DNA of 64,000 nt from Manis javanica (lineage: Eukaryota; Chordata; Mammalia; Pholidota; Manidae). How positions within the stretch are numbered: the stretch's first letter is position 1; each line of letters opens with the position of its first letter. Both the position numbers and the translations under genes were made by a program. The notes beneath the pieces are model-generated. The model was not told the DNA's origin, did not search any database, and worked only from the letters and a program-made list of their open reading frames with translations. Where the stretch lies: NCBI RefSeq assembly GCF_040802235.1, contig NC_133158.1, positions 41,978,001 to 42,042,000 of the forward strand, read 5' to 3'. Positions 51,476-64,000 of the stretch are shown here, piece by piece.

Positions 51476-52389
51476 TCGTCTGTTTGGGTGGGGCTGAGGA
51501 CGCACAGGCACCCCTGCCTCGGTGTGGTGATGGGAGGCGGAAGCTAAGTGCATGTGGGGAAAGCCCAAGATCCGTGTCTGAAGCTCCCAGTGGCCTTCCC
51601 TCCTGGACCCCGGCCTTTAGCCTGTGGACTGAAAACACAGTGGTGCTGCAGGATTGACTGTGGGATTTGCCAGTTTGTGAAGCAGAAAATCGCAGGCCCT
51701 ACATCTGGTATTGTTTGCTGTTTCCAATTCCATGACAAAGAATCCAAAGAACTGAAGTAATAAAGCTGTTTTCATGGCTCTTTGGTTTTTTTGCTGACTT
51801 GATGGCAGAGGGAAGGTGCCTGGAGGCAGAAGAGCCTGTGAGTGGCCCCTGCGCGTGAGGGTGGGCAGGAGCGTCATCCACGTGTCCTTGCGTGGCCAGG
51901 AAGAGCAGGGATGATGATGGGGTAAGAGCCCGTGATCCAGCGGTGCCAGGGGCCTGGCACCGGGTCAGCGTTCTTGAGGTTGTGGCGCACAGACCACTGG
52001 CTGGAGACATCAGAGGGATGTGACACGTCTGTCGTGAGCGGCCAGCTCAGAGCACCCATTCTTCTACAAAATAGTCTAATGAAAGGAAATGAAGTGGTTT
52101 TAGGACCATTGCAAATGTGCTGCTTCATACTTTTTGGCACAAGTGGCTTTTTTCAAAAACAAAGCAGGCACTGTTCTTGATCTAAGATCAGGTGGTTATT
52201 TGCCTCAGTTCCCCAGCTTTCTGAACCTGACACCAGGAGCAGAGATCCCAGGGTCCCTGCGTGCTGGCCCCGTGCCCAGTTAGACTTGCTGGGCCTGGTC
52301 TGGCTCCAAGGCCCTGTGCAGCCACAGTCCCTGTGACTGTGCGGGGAGCCCTGGCTGTGAAACTAGCTTTGAACCTTAACAAAATTAAG
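51476..52389. other. Intergenic, no feature recognised
   Basis: Low-repeat stretch. I see no exon-like coding block or RNA gene. Confidence 0.4.
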
Positions 52390-54440
52390 TATTCAAAAGA
52401 TTCGTAAAGCCACTACCACAGAGGAGAGGAAGCAAGAGACTGTTCGTCAGGCGCCGGCTGAAAGCTGTTGTTCACTGTGTGTGGTAAACGGGGATAACCA
52501 GGTGTTAAAAGTAGGGCCACATACCTGATAGGGAATGTTCCTAAGGAACCACCTCAGAAAAATCCCAGACCCAGAAGTGCACAGGGGTTTTCTACCAAAC
52601 TTCAAAGGCCAGGCAGTTCTAGTGCATGTAAGGAAAGGGTGCTTGCTGATTCCTTCTCTGAGGCGAGTACACAGGTGGATAATTGAGCCAGAAGAAGGCA
52701 GCGTAAAGGGAAAAAACTGTACCCCAATATCACTCATGAGTATCAGTGCAAAATTACTGTTACAGCAGCTGGAATCCAGCGCCACATTGTGAAAACAATA
52801 CACCATGACTGAATGGGACTTATTCTAAAGATGTAAAGTGTGTTCAATATTAGAACATCTCTTAGTATAATAGCACATCTGAGGAGAAATTCAGTTATAT
52901 ACATAGATACCCATCTTTTACAAAATTCAATACCCATGATAAAAACACTCAATAAAGTAGGAGTTGAGGGCTATTTTTAAAAATCTGTGGTAAAGTACAC
53001 ATACAACCTGCCATGTGAGCCATTGTAAGTGTACAGTTCAGTGGGGTTTACATTCACATTGTCATGCCGCACCTGAGGGATCTATTCTTACATGAACGCA
53101 TGCCGTAGACCTAAAGCCGGGCTCACATTCTGAGATGCTAGAGGGATTTCTGCTAAGATCCAAGCCAAGGTAAGACTGGCCACTGCCCCCTCTGGTCTCT
53201 CACCCCATGCTGGGGGTTTCAGTGGCGGCAGCTGCTCAAGAGGACCAGGAGGTGTGTCAGTGGTGAACTCTTGTTAGACAACCTCTTGGCGGAGTGTTCG
53301 AAAAACCCAAGGAGCACCAGTGATCACACACTGTACATGAAAGTAGCTGGATGCAAAGTTAACATTAAATAAGTCAGCAGCCTTCATATATAAACAATAA
53401 AAGAAAGCAGAAGAATTCCCTTTACGATATCAACAAAGAAGCTTGATTGGGAATAAAATTAAGGGATGTGCAGACCTTTATAATGAAAAATTTAGAACAG
53501 TCTTGAATGACACTAAGGCAAACTTGAACAAGTGGCAACCCATCTCTGCTCTTGGGTAGGTGACTCAACTTTATAGATATGTCAGTTCTCCCTGACTACA
53601 TAAATCTAAAGTAATCCCGATAAAAATACTAGCTACTTTATGGAGTTAGGCAAGTTGACACTGAAGTTCATATGGAAAATCAAACATACAAAAATAGCCA
53701 GGACAACAGAAATACTACAAGGGGGGCTAACCCTACTAGCATTAACACACGGCGCTGAGCCCCTAGTACCAACACTATGGCAGAAGCCCGTAGCGTACAG
53801 GCCAGGGGAACAGAAGAGGGAGTCCAGGGTCCCCACCAGTACAGGTGGAAGCCTCGTGTATGACTAGGTGGAGTCTCAAAGCCCTGGATAGAGAGGAATT
53901 AAAAAAAAAAAAAAGGTGTGGGGACAACTAGGTTGCCATTTGGAAAGAAATAAAATTAGATCCATATTTCACTCTACATAAGAATGAAATCTAAATAGAT
54001 TAGAAAGTAAAAAGTAAAACCACACAAGTACCAGAAGAATGTGCCTGTGGGTTCCTTGCTGACTTGTTAGAGAAAGTCTTCCTATGACTCAAATCCAGAG
54101 GCAATAAAATGATTGATAAATTTGACTACATACAAACAAAAACTGTTTGCATGACAGAAAGGCCATAAACAGTAAAAACTGACAAACTGGAGGAAAATAT
54201 TAGCATTTCCCACAAAGAGCTGTCTCTTCGTCTATCGCTTTGTGATAGCCAGGACTTAAAATGCTCTTAAGGAAATGAGAGACAAAGGGCCAAAAATCAG
54301 GTGGAAAAGCAGGGAAAAGATGTGAACAAATAATTCACACAAAAAAATAAAAGAGACTTTCAAGCATGAAAAACTTCAAACCAGAGAAATGCAAATTAAA
54401 ATGTCAAATGCTATTTCTCACTTAACAGGTTGACAAAACA
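52390..54440 (+). repeat. Old L1M, plus strand, decayed ORF2
   Basis: Plus-strand ORF2 phrases: AAGTTCATATGGAAAATCAA (about 53664), ACTGGAGGAAAATATTAGCA and CCAGAGAAATGCAAATTAAA (about 54380). A 16-18 base A-run lies near 53898. About 52975-53160 is interrupted by another old repeat (GTAAGTGTACAGTTCAGTGG). Confidence 0.7.
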
Positions 54441-56190
54441 AGCTGAGCCTGGAGCATCTTGTGGGAACAGGGAATACGTGCTTGGACAAGATGGGGGGCC
54501 TGCTGAAAGCTATGGGAGCCACTGCAGGGGCACCCCACATTGCCATCCCACCCACATGGGGACCCCAGGAAATGATGCCAGACAAACCTGTACGAGACAC
54601 GTGTCACCACCACCAAGCAAGGGCAGGCTCAGTGTGGAGGAGACAGGGCACCTGGCGTCTTGGGGCAGTGGGGGTGCCTAGCACAGGTCCTGGGGCAAAG
54701 AGAGGACGTCAGTGGGAGCACTTTCAGTGCGGGAGATAGTGGCCCCTTTGTGTGTTTGCGGGAATGAACGGGCAGTGGGGGGGCGGGGAGCGGCCGACAG
54801 GCTAGGAGAGGGCAGAGCAGGAGGGGACCCACGGCTGCTTGTCCACCCTCATGTAGGCATTCTGGGGGGACGGGTTTGTGCACAGGTGCCATTGGTGGGC
54901 ACTGACAGACCATCATCCAGCACCAGAGGGGGGTGCTTGTCCCCGGCTCCCACAGGCTCCTGGTGCTCAGTGCCATGCACCACGCCGAACCGGGCTGCAG
55001 GATCCCAAGCCTTCCAGGTGGACGGGTTTAGGGAATACACCCTCTGCGGGGGCTGGCCCCACACTTTGAATGCCTTCCTCAGAATTTCCTAAGTCCCACT
55101 GGTGCCTGGGAATGGCTGCCCCATCTTTCCCTTCCAGGGCACTCTCTGATCCTCTGTACCTCTCTCTCATAGTGTCTCTTTCATAACGTGTGTGCACCTA
55201 GCTTCTGCTCGCCCTTCCACACTTTAACTGCTGTTCCATTCCTCAAGGAAAGCACCCAGAGGACGTGGGGTGGTGGCGGGCGTCCTTTGTCCTGAGTGCC
55301 CATGGCTGTCTCCAAGATGGTCACCCCTCCCCTTGCAGGGTCCACGCTGCTTGTCAGGGGCCGGGGAGGGGCTGCATGGATCTCTACTAAGGGCTTTGAG
55401 ACCCTTGATCCGCACCAAGGACCTCTGTGGTTTCTTGCCTCTGATCAAGGTGGTGTGGTCGGCTCCCACTGCGGGAATTGGCCCCTCCCGGGCCCCTCCT
55501 GCCCCTCCTACCCCTCCCTCCCTGTCCCTGGCCAGGCTGCACAGAGCTCTGGGAAGGCAGGGGTTGCAGTGAGGAGCCCAAGAGGGGACAGGGCTAGAAG
55601 ACGACTCCAGGGCATTCTCAGCAGTAAGTCTGCAGGACCAACAAATGGGTTGTTGCTTACGTTAGCATTTCCAGGCCCCATCAACCAGGGGTCGGTTACC
55701 TGGAAGCCAGCATTCACGGCAGCCTGATGGGTGCACAGCACCCAAGTGGTGATGGGGCAACACACAGTAAGGGGCCTTGGGGACCCAGAGGTGCGAAGAT
55801 CTAGATTGTTTCCACGCAAACGGGAACCACCACACCGTGAGCCATCATGGCACTGCCAGCTGTCTTGCGGTGGGAGGAGGGAAATCAGCAGGGTCAGCAC
55901 ATTTGACAGCGAGGAGGAGAGAGGACCAGAAGCCTGTCTGCTGTGGTTGCTCCAGGTCTTCCCCTCCAGGAACCACAATGCCCATGAATTTTGTAATATA
56001 TTTTCAAACTAAATTGTATTTATATGACAAGGGGACACTACATAAAAAAATTTGACTGCCCTCCATCCTGGGGCCCCTGGCGGCAACCCTTAGGTTTCTC
56101 TTGCCGTGGGGTAGTTCGCCTCTTCCAGAACTTCGTGTGGGCTGAATCAGGTTGGCTGTCTCCTGTGTCTGGCTGGCTTCTTTGGCTCTG
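54441..56190. other. Unassigned intergenic segment with long minus-strand open frames
   Basis: C+G-rich, between two old L1s. The longest open frames are on the minus strand (156 codons at 55508-55978, 81 at 55224-55469, 71 at 54849-55064). I recognise no family. They could be chance frames in C+G-rich DNA or a degraded retro-element. Confidence 0.35.
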
Positions 56191-56229
56191 CATGTGACAC
56201 TGCGTTTGAGGTGCATCTGCGCTAGCCGT

Positions 56230-56570
56230 GCACAACTCCTGGGACGTGTTCATTGCTGTGTGTGACTATGCTAGCATGACTTTTCATGGACATTTGGTTC
56301 GCCTTCAGTTTTTGGCTATTTTGAAAAACTGCTGTGGGCATTTCTGTACAGGCCTTTTTGTGGATACACGCTTTCGTGTGTTTTGGGTAAGTGCTGAGGG
56401 GTAGGATTGCTGGGCCATCAGTGTATCTGTAATTTTATTAGAAACTGCCTGTTTCCCAGCGGGGTGCCACTACTATGCATGACGGTCCCATTCACTGCAC
56501 ATCCTTGCCAACAGGGTGTTCTCTCTGCGCTCTTTAAATGGCTATTTTGAAGTGAGACTTGATTAGACAT
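56230..56570 (-). repeat. Old L1M 3' fragment
   Basis: TTTGGCTATTTTGAAAAACT, GGGGTAGGATTGCTGGGCCA and CATCCTTGCCAACAGGGTGT are the reversed L1M tail. Confidence 0.7.
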
Positions 56571-56606
56571 GCATATTCATTGTGGGAAAATGAGAAAATA
56601 TAGAGG

Positions 56607-56940
56607 TGTGGGAAGGTGTCTCAGTCTGTTCCGACAGCAGACTGGGGGCTTATAAACACCATTCATTTCTCTCAGTTCTGGCATCTGCAAAGCCAAGATC
56701 CTGGTGCCGGCAGATCCCAGGCTCCCTTCGCTGGGGCACAGATGGTGCCTCCTGCTGTGGGTCCTCATGTGGGGCAGGAGGAGGGGATCTTTGCAGTCTG
56801 GTTCATAAGGTCCCCGTGTGAGACTCCCCACTCATAACATAACCTCATCCCCTCCCAAAGGCCCTGTCTCCTAACACTGTCACCTCAGGGTTAGGCCTCA
56901 GCATAGGACTTTGGGGGAGCCACCTTCATTCCAGAACAGA
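56607..56940. repeat. Old interspersed repeat ('AAGATCCTGGTGCCGGCAGAT' family)
   Basis: AAGATCCTGGTGCCGGCAGA, ACCTCATCCCCTCCCAAAGG and CACTGTCACCTCAGGGTTAG belong to a common ancient mammalian repeat I cannot name with certainty. Related to 16797-17000. Confidence 0.55.
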
Positions 56941-56944
56941 GGCT

Positions 56945-57136
56945 AGATGACTTAGTGTGACCGTGAGCAAGTCCACAGTTCACCTCTGCCCCGTCTCATC
57001 TGTATGTGAGGACATTAGCAGGCCCACTTCCTAGCACTGTGCAAATGACACAGAATTGACACGTATTCATCTGTGTCTTGCTTAGAGCTGTGCTTGGCAC
57101 ATACTAAGCCCTTAATAAATGCTTGCTTATTAGGTA
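56945..57136 (+). repeat. MIR SINE, 3' two-thirds
   Basis: TAGTGTGACCGTGAGCAAGT, CCGTCTCATCTGTATGTGAG and GTGCTTGGCACATACTAAGC then CCTTAATAAATGCTTG are in MIR order. Confidence 0.78.
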
Positions 57137-59364
57137 CAGAATAAATACATACACTGTGGTTCTTGCTCCATGTAGGATTATTACATAGAACAGTATATTA
57201 CATCACTGAGGAAATAATACTGGGCTCTGAGGATATGGGCTGATCAGGAAAGCAAACTATGGTCACTACACTTCTTCTAAGCCAGCTCTTAATCTCCTAT
57301 GAGAGAACGGAAGGACGATGATAGCAAATGGTCACAGGTGCCCTGAACACCCAGCGGCTGACCCCTTTTGGACACCATCCTCCATCCTCCCCTTGCCTTG
57401 TTATCTGACCTTTTACTGAGCATGCAGGCTGGGGAGCAGGGCTGGTGGGGGTGCCCAGGTGAAGCCTGGTAACCTTCGAAGGGGTGGGGGAGGGCAGTGA
57501 TCCAGAGCTCAGAGTGTCGTTTACTTTAACTCAGCAGCTGCCTGAAATGGGGGAGTGTGTTCCTCGAAGCCCGGCTGGCACCTGCTGCCTGTGTGACTTG
57601 CAGCCCGAGTCGTTGGTACTTCTCACACTGGCGTGGGCTGACTGCAGGCCCCCTCCAGCTGCAGAGCCAGCCGGGCACCTTCAGACCCCCCAGGCCCTGC
57701 TGAGGCTGCGGGCACCGGGCTCGCTCTCGACGCCTCAGCAGGTGTCTGTCGGGAAGTGCCAAGCTCAGGCTCCTGGCTTCTCATTCAGAACAGTCTGCGT
57801 TGGTCAGATCCTGCTCATCTGCTCTTCCTGTTTTGATTCTTTAACCTGAAATGTAAGTTTCCCAGTCTCTTGGGGAGACTATCTGTGTGCACAGGTTGCA
57901 AGAATGCAGCACATGCCATTTGTGTGGGTGCCCCACAGTGCCCTGACTGTTGCTGTGGTGTGCTCCCAAACGGGCAGTGGGACCCCAGCGGTGCATAGAA
58001 GCCCCTCTCCCGGGAGGCTTCTGGTGCTTGCTCTCTCCTCTCCTGGGAACCATAACCCTAATTTCTGACACCATATATTATTTTTGCCTCCTTTTGAACC
58101 TGATCCACATGTAATCATGTAGAATATTCTTTTTTGGGTCTGGCTTTTCCTCTTGCATCACGGCAAGGCTCAGCCACAGTCTCGTGAACAGGCCTTGCCT
58201 CACAGTCTGTGTGGTTTCCAGCTTTGGGTCACTGCCTGTGTCCTGCTGCGACTCTTCTTGTGTGGCATGCTCGAAGGTGCTATGCACGTCTCTCTGAGTG
58301 TAAGTGTTCTGGCTTAACGTGAGGGAATGAGTGAATCAATGAATGAGAGATCTGGAGTTAGAGTTTCAGGTTTTGGAACTCCTGTTTAGCTCATCAGCCT
58401 TGCTTCCTGCCAGGCAGATTGGCTTGTCCCTCTGCCAGGTGCAGGCACCCCTGTCCCTCCACAGCCTGGTTCTCACCACAGGAGCCTCCCAGTTGTGAGC
58501 GTAACTCTTTGGATTTAGAAATGGCTTTTCCTCTAAGGTTGTCAGATTTGGGGGAGGACTTTGAAGGCTGTTTCCATGGAGATGGAAGAAAAGTGCTATT
58601 TCCTGAGTGTTGCTGGCCTGCTGGTCGTGGCAGGTGTTTTCAGGCCATCTTGCTGACTTCCCACAAGAGCCCTTGTCACCACACCACCTGGGCAGGGCCC
58701 TGAGGCTCAGTGACCTGCCCATGGTGACAGCAGGGGCAGAGACGGGGCTTGGACTGCTGTGCCCGCCTCCAAAGTTCTGCCTTTCCCGTGTGCCAGATTG
58801 CTGCCCTCTTGAGATAAGACCCTGTTTTCTTTGTCTGATGTCTGAGCATTGTGCAGTCGCCCTCTTGTGAGAGATGCTCAGGATTATGTGGGAGGCTTCT
58901 GGGGGGATGGAACGGGAGGAAGCACTGGGACTGCGTCTCCCCGCTGGGACACCACAGGCACTCGCCGGCTCTGCCTGGTATCACCATGTGGGAGCTCTGG
59001 AGCCTACCGGAGGCTTGCGACTTCCCGGGGAGGCCCGGAGGGTGAGCTGTGGTTAATTCTGGTCACTTCCAGCTCTTTGCACAGCAGCACTTATCTGACC
59101 CCCACCCCAGCCACCTGGCGGGCTGCTGGGCGCCTGTTCCTGGGGCAGCTTGAGCCAGGGTGGGCACAATGGACTGTGTCCTCCAAATACTGGGAACCTG
59201 TGCTCTGGTTGCTGACTGGTTTTATCAGGTGCGGAGGGGAGACGGCAGCCTTTGTTGCCCCCCCACCTTTGCCGCAGCCCCTCCTCCAGTTGCAGTGGCT
59301 CCAGGGGATTTAAAGGGCTTGAACCCTTTCTTCTCCCCTCTATCTTTTCTGATATTTTTCCCAT
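57137..59364. other. Intergenic, no gene recognised
   Basis: About 2.2 kb, moderately C+G-rich. No exon, RNA gene or repeat family could be supported. Confidence 0.45.
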
Positions 59365-61750
59365 TTCAGGAGCCAGACATTCAAGACTAGGACATTCAGG
59401 AACAACTACATATATGGGGAAGGATGTTCAAGGAAAGGCTAGAAAAGACATAAGATATTAAGTTTGTGCCTTAGGCTGATCCTCAGTGCATAGATGGTCC
59501 ACGGTGATCAAAAGCTCAAGACCAGTAAAGAAATTAACAAACTCAGCAAACCCCAGGAAAGGTGGGAGAATCTGATTTTCAGTCATGACATTGTTAGAGT
59601 CAAATGTCCGGTATTCAACCAAAAGACCATGAGGCATACAAAGAAACAGAAACTGTGGCCCAAAGGAAAAAAATTAATCAACAGAAACCATTCCTGAAAA
59701 GAGATCTGATGGCAGATCTATTAGACAAAGACTTTAAAACAACCATATTAAAGATGCTCAAAGAAATACAGGGAGATGTGGAGAAAATACAAAAAAGTGA
59801 TGTGTGAACAACATGGAAATATCAATAAAGAGACAGAGATACAAACCCAAAAGAAATTCTGGAGCTTAAAATTGCAACTGAAATGGCAAATTCACTAGAT
59901 GGATACAAAAGCAGGTATGAGTTGGAAGAAGAAAGAACCGGCAATGCTCACAATGTATAAGATGTGACTGTGACATCAGTGATGGTGACAGCTGAAGATG
60001 AGCAGAGTTGTGGTATGTTCTTGAAGTTAAGCTGGTATAAATTCAAATTAGAGTGTTATGACTTTAAGCTGTTAAATGTAATCCCCATGGCAACCCCAAA
60101 GAAAATAGCTTAGAATATACACAAGAGAAAATGAGAAGGGCATTTAAACATTTCATGACAAAAAATCAGCCAAACACAAAAATACAATTATAAGCATTTA
60201 CACACTTAATGATACACCATCAAAATATGTGAAGCAAAAACTGACAGAACTGAAAGGGAGAAAGAGATACCTCTACAATACCTGGAGACTTTAGTACCCA
60301 CCTTTGCATCATGGATAGAACAACCAGACAGTGGATAAGTAAGGAAAGATGTCAACAACACAACAGTCCAACAAACTAGAGCCAATTGACGGATACAGTG
60401 CTTCCACCCAAGATACACAGCATACACTTTCTCAAGTGCACACAGGACCATTTTCCCTGATAGACCATATCTTAGGCCACAAATTAAATCTTGATAGATA
60501 TAAAAATGTAGATATCCTCCAAGGAGTCTTCTCTGACTACAATGGGATAAAATTAGAACTTAACAACACAAGGAAAACTGGAAAATTCATAAAACTGTAA
60601 ATATTCACAATACACTCTTAAAGAATCAATGGCTCAAGGAGGAATACAATGAAAATTAGAAAATAATTAGAGATGAATGAAAACAAAAACATGCCATACA
60701 GGATGAAATGAAAGCAGTGCTAAGGGGGGAATTTATAGCTATAAATGCTTACATTGAAAAACAAGAAAGATCTCAAATCAACAATCTAACTTTCCAACTT
60801 AGGAACTAGAAAAAGGAGAATGAGCTAAACACAAAGCTACACGAGGAAGAAAATAATAAAGATGAGAGCAGATGTAAATGAAATAGAGACTAGGAAAAAA
60901 CAGTGGAGAAAACTAACACCACAAGTTGATTCTTAAAAAAAGATCAACAAAATTGGCAAACATTTAGCTGGGTAGACCAAGAAGAAGAGAGAAGACTCAA
61001 ATTACTAAAATCAGAAATGAAAGTGGGGACTTTACTACTGATTCTGCAGAAGTAAACAGGATTTATAAGATACTACTGAGGACAATTATGCACCAACAAA
61101 TTGGATAGCTTAGATGAAATGGTCAAATTCCAGGAACACAAAACCTACTAAGACTAAATCATAGAGATGTAGAAAATCTGAATAGACCTATAACTAGTAA
61201 GGAGACTGAATAAGTAACTAAAAGCCCTGGACCTGATGGCTTTCCTGGTGAAGTTTACCAAACATTTAAAAAGTACTAATATCATTCATAAAGAAGAACT
61301 AATGTTAATCCTTCTCAAGCTTTTACAATTGAAGAGGAAGGAACACTTCCTAACTAATTATGTGAGGCCAGCATTACCCTGGTACAAAAGCCAGACAGAG
61401 ACAGTACAAGAAAACTACAGACCAATATCCCTTATGGAAACAGATGCAAAAATTCTCAACTGAATACTAGCACACTGAATTCAGCAGCATATACTAAAAG
61501 GATTATACAATGTGACCAAGTAGGATTTATTTCTTGAATGGGAGATGGTTCAAAGTATGAAAATTGATTACTGTAATCTATCATATTAACAGAATGAAGG
61601 AAAAAACTCCATATGATTATGTCAATTAATGAAGAAAAAGCATTTGACAAAATTCAACATACTTTCATGCTAAAACACTCAATGAGCTTGTTATAGAAGG
61701 AAACTATTTCAACCTAATAAAAAATACATATGAAAACCCCACTGTGACTC
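59365..61750 (+). repeat. Old L1M/HAL1-like element, plus strand
   Basis: ORF1 region first (AAAGCTCAAGACCAGTAAAG, TAGACAAAGACTTTAAAACA), then ORF2 endonuclease (DHILGHKLNLDRYKNVDILQ near 60460) and RT (ENYRPISLMETDAKILN near 61408), all broken by stops. Confidence 0.8.
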
Positions 61751-61756
61751 ACTCTA

Positions 61757-64000
61757 TGAAGCTGGCATCACTCTAATACCAAAACCAGGCAAAGACACCA
61801 CAAAAAAAGAAAACTTCATACCGATATCCCTGATGAACATAGATGAAAAAATACTCAACAAAATATTAGCAAACCAAATTCAAAAACACATTAAGAGGAT
61901 CATACACCATGATCAAGTGGAATTCATCTCAGGGATGCAAGGATGGTACAACATTTGAAAATCCATCAACATCATCCACCGCATCAACAAAATAAGGACA
62001 AAAACCACATGATCATCTCCATAGATGCTGAAAAAGCATTTGACAAAATTCAGTATACATTCATGATTAAAAACCCTCAACAAAATGGGTACACAGGGCA
62101 AGTACCTCAACATAAAAAGGCCATTTATGACAAACCCACAGCCAACATCATACTTAACAGCGAGAAGCTGAAAGCTTTTCCTCTAAGATCTGGAACAAGA
62201 CAAGGATGCCCATTCTACCTACTTTTATTCAACACAGTACTGGAGGTCCTAGCCACAGCAATTAGACAAAACGAAGAAATAAAAGACATCCAGATTGGTA
62301 AGGAAGAACTCAAACTGTCACTATTTGCAGATGACATCATATTGTACATAAAAAACCCTAAAGATTCCACTCCCAAACTACTAGAACTAATACTGAAATT
62401 CAGCAAAGTTGCAGGATACAAAATTAACACACAGAAATCTGTTGCACTCCTATACACTAATGATGAACTAGCAGAAAGAGATCAGGAAAACAATTCTGTT
62501 CACAATTGCATCAAAAAGAATAAAATACCTAGGAATAAACCTAACCAAGGAAGTGAAAGACCTATACCCTGAAAATTACAAGACACTCTTAAGAGAAATT
62601 AAAGAGGACACTAATAAATGGAAATTCATCCCATGCTCTTGGGTAGGAAGAATTAATATTGTCAAAATGGCCATTTTGCCTAAAGCGATCTAAAGATTCA
62701 ATGCAATCCCTATCAAAATACTGATAACATTCTTCAACGAACTGGAACAAATAGTTCTAAAATTCATATGGAAACACAGAACACCCCGAATAGCCAAAGC
62801 AATCCTGAGAAGGAAGAATAAAGCAGGGGGAATTATGCTCCCTGACTTCAAGTTCTACTACAAAGCCGCAGTAATCAAGACAATTTGGTACTGGCACAAG
62901 AACAAACCCACAGACCAGTGGGACAGAACAGAGAGTCCAGATATTAACCCAAGCATATATGGTCAATTAATAAACAATAAAGGAGCCATAGACATACAAT
63001 GGGGAAAGGACAGCCTCTTCAACAGCTGGTGCTGGCAGAACTGGACAGCTATATGTAAGAGAATGAAACTGGATCACTGTCTAACCCCACACAAAAGTAA
63101 ATTCAAAATGGATCAAAGACCTGAATGTAAGTCATGAAACCATAAAATTCTTAGAAGAAAATATAGGCAAAACTCTCTTGAGTATAAACATGAACAACTT
63201 CTTCATGAACATATCTCCATGGGCAAGGGAAACAAAAGCAAAAATGAACAAGTGGGACTATATCAAGCTGAAAAGCTTCTGTACAGCAAAGAACACCATC
63301 AATAGAACAAAAAGGTACCCTACAGTATGGGAGAATATATTCATAAATGACATATCCAATAGAGGGTTGACATCCAAAATATACAAAGAGTTCACACACC
63401 TCAACAAACAAAAAGCTAATAATCCAATTAAAAAATGGGCAGAGGATCTGAACAGGCACTTCTCCAAAGAAGAAATTCAGATGGCCAACAGGCAAATGAA
63501 AAGATGCTCCACATCACTAATCATTAGAGAAATGCAAATTAAAACCACATTGAGATATCACCTCACACCAGTAAGGATGGCCACCATCCAAAAGCCAAAC
63601 AACAACAAATGTTGATGAGGATGTGGAGAAAGGGGAACCCTCCTGCACTGCTGGTGGGAATGTAAACTAGTTCAACCATTGTGAAAAACAGTATGGAGGT
63701 TCCTCAAAAAGCTCAAAATAGAAATACCATTTGACCCAGGAATTCCACTCCTAGGAATTTACCCTAAGAATGCAGGAGCCCAGTTGGAAAAAGACACATG
63801 CACCCCTATGTTTATAGCAGCACTATTTACAATAGCCAAGAAATGGAAACAACCTAAGTGTCCATCAGTAGATGAATGGATAAAGAAGATGTGGTACATA
63901 TATACAATGGAATATTATTCAGCCATAAGAAGAAAATAAATCCTACCATTTGCAACCACATGGATGGAGCTAGAGGGTATTATGCTCAGTGAAATAAGCC
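61757..64000 (+). mobile_element. Younger LINE-1, plus strand, runs off the right edge
   Basis: 5'-truncated in the RT region and continuing into the ORF2 C-terminus. The frame 61943-62572 holds [28 protein letters not shown] and the catalytic [13 protein letters not shown]. Later frames hold [14 protein letters not shown], [20 protein letters not shown] and [20 protein letters not shown] blocks. The same subfamily as copies A, C and D2, but in the opposite orientation. Confidence 0.93.

Overview
This is nuclear DNA from a placental mammal: a single-copy gene with canonical GT/AG splice sites sits in DNA dominated by LINE-1, L2, MIR and LTR repeats. No Alu, rodent B1/B2, ruminant BovB/Bov-tA, carnivore tRNA-Lys SINE or bat VES element was seen. 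The LINE-1 3' ends resemble a subfamily I associate with pangolins, but that species idea is recollection and low confidence. There is no operon, CRISPR array or prokaryotic system.

The one host gene is WDR4 on the + strand, the WD40 non-catalytic subunit of the METTL1-WDR4 tRNA m7G46 methyltransferase. All 11 coding exons lie between 10815 and 41515. They sum to 1233 nt (410 codons plus stop), with matching exon phases and no in-frame stop. The gene starts in a CpG island (about 10430-11380) containing a perfect CRE and ends with a 3' UTR and AATAAA at 42235-42240.

Layout. 1-7365: a long minus-strand LINE-1, split at 1967-5050 by a young, internally deleted class II (betaretrovirus/IAP-like) endogenous retrovirus. 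7864-9736: two related minus-strand solo LTRs, the second interrupting an L2 that reaches the edge of the WDR4 CpG island. 10430-42260: WDR4, whose introns carry antisense LINE-1s (a truncated copy in intron 1; two 3' ends and a 7 kb copy in intron 6), plus MIR, L2 and other old repeats. 42260-64000: intergenic DNA with ancient L1M/HAL1-like fragments, a young L1 with a probable 3' transduction at 47569-48761, MER3-like and MIR copies, and at the right edge a plus-strand L1 running off the window.

The most notable signal is in the retroviral element. Just upstream of its 3' LTR (4445-4580) is a sequence with the motif order and base pairing of a constitutive transport element (CTE), the NXF1-binding RNA export structure known from Mason-Pfizer-type retroviruses and some IAPs. 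The same element carries a tRNA-Phe primer binding site, three exact-length 28-bp leader repeats, a stack of internal deletions, and LTRs differing at only 5 of 433 positions. Other structural finds are a 38-bp templated insertion in the intron 6 L1, an L1 3' transduction, a 99-bp deletion between short direct repeats in an LTR, and an extra 1.1 kb module upstream of one L1 5' UTR.
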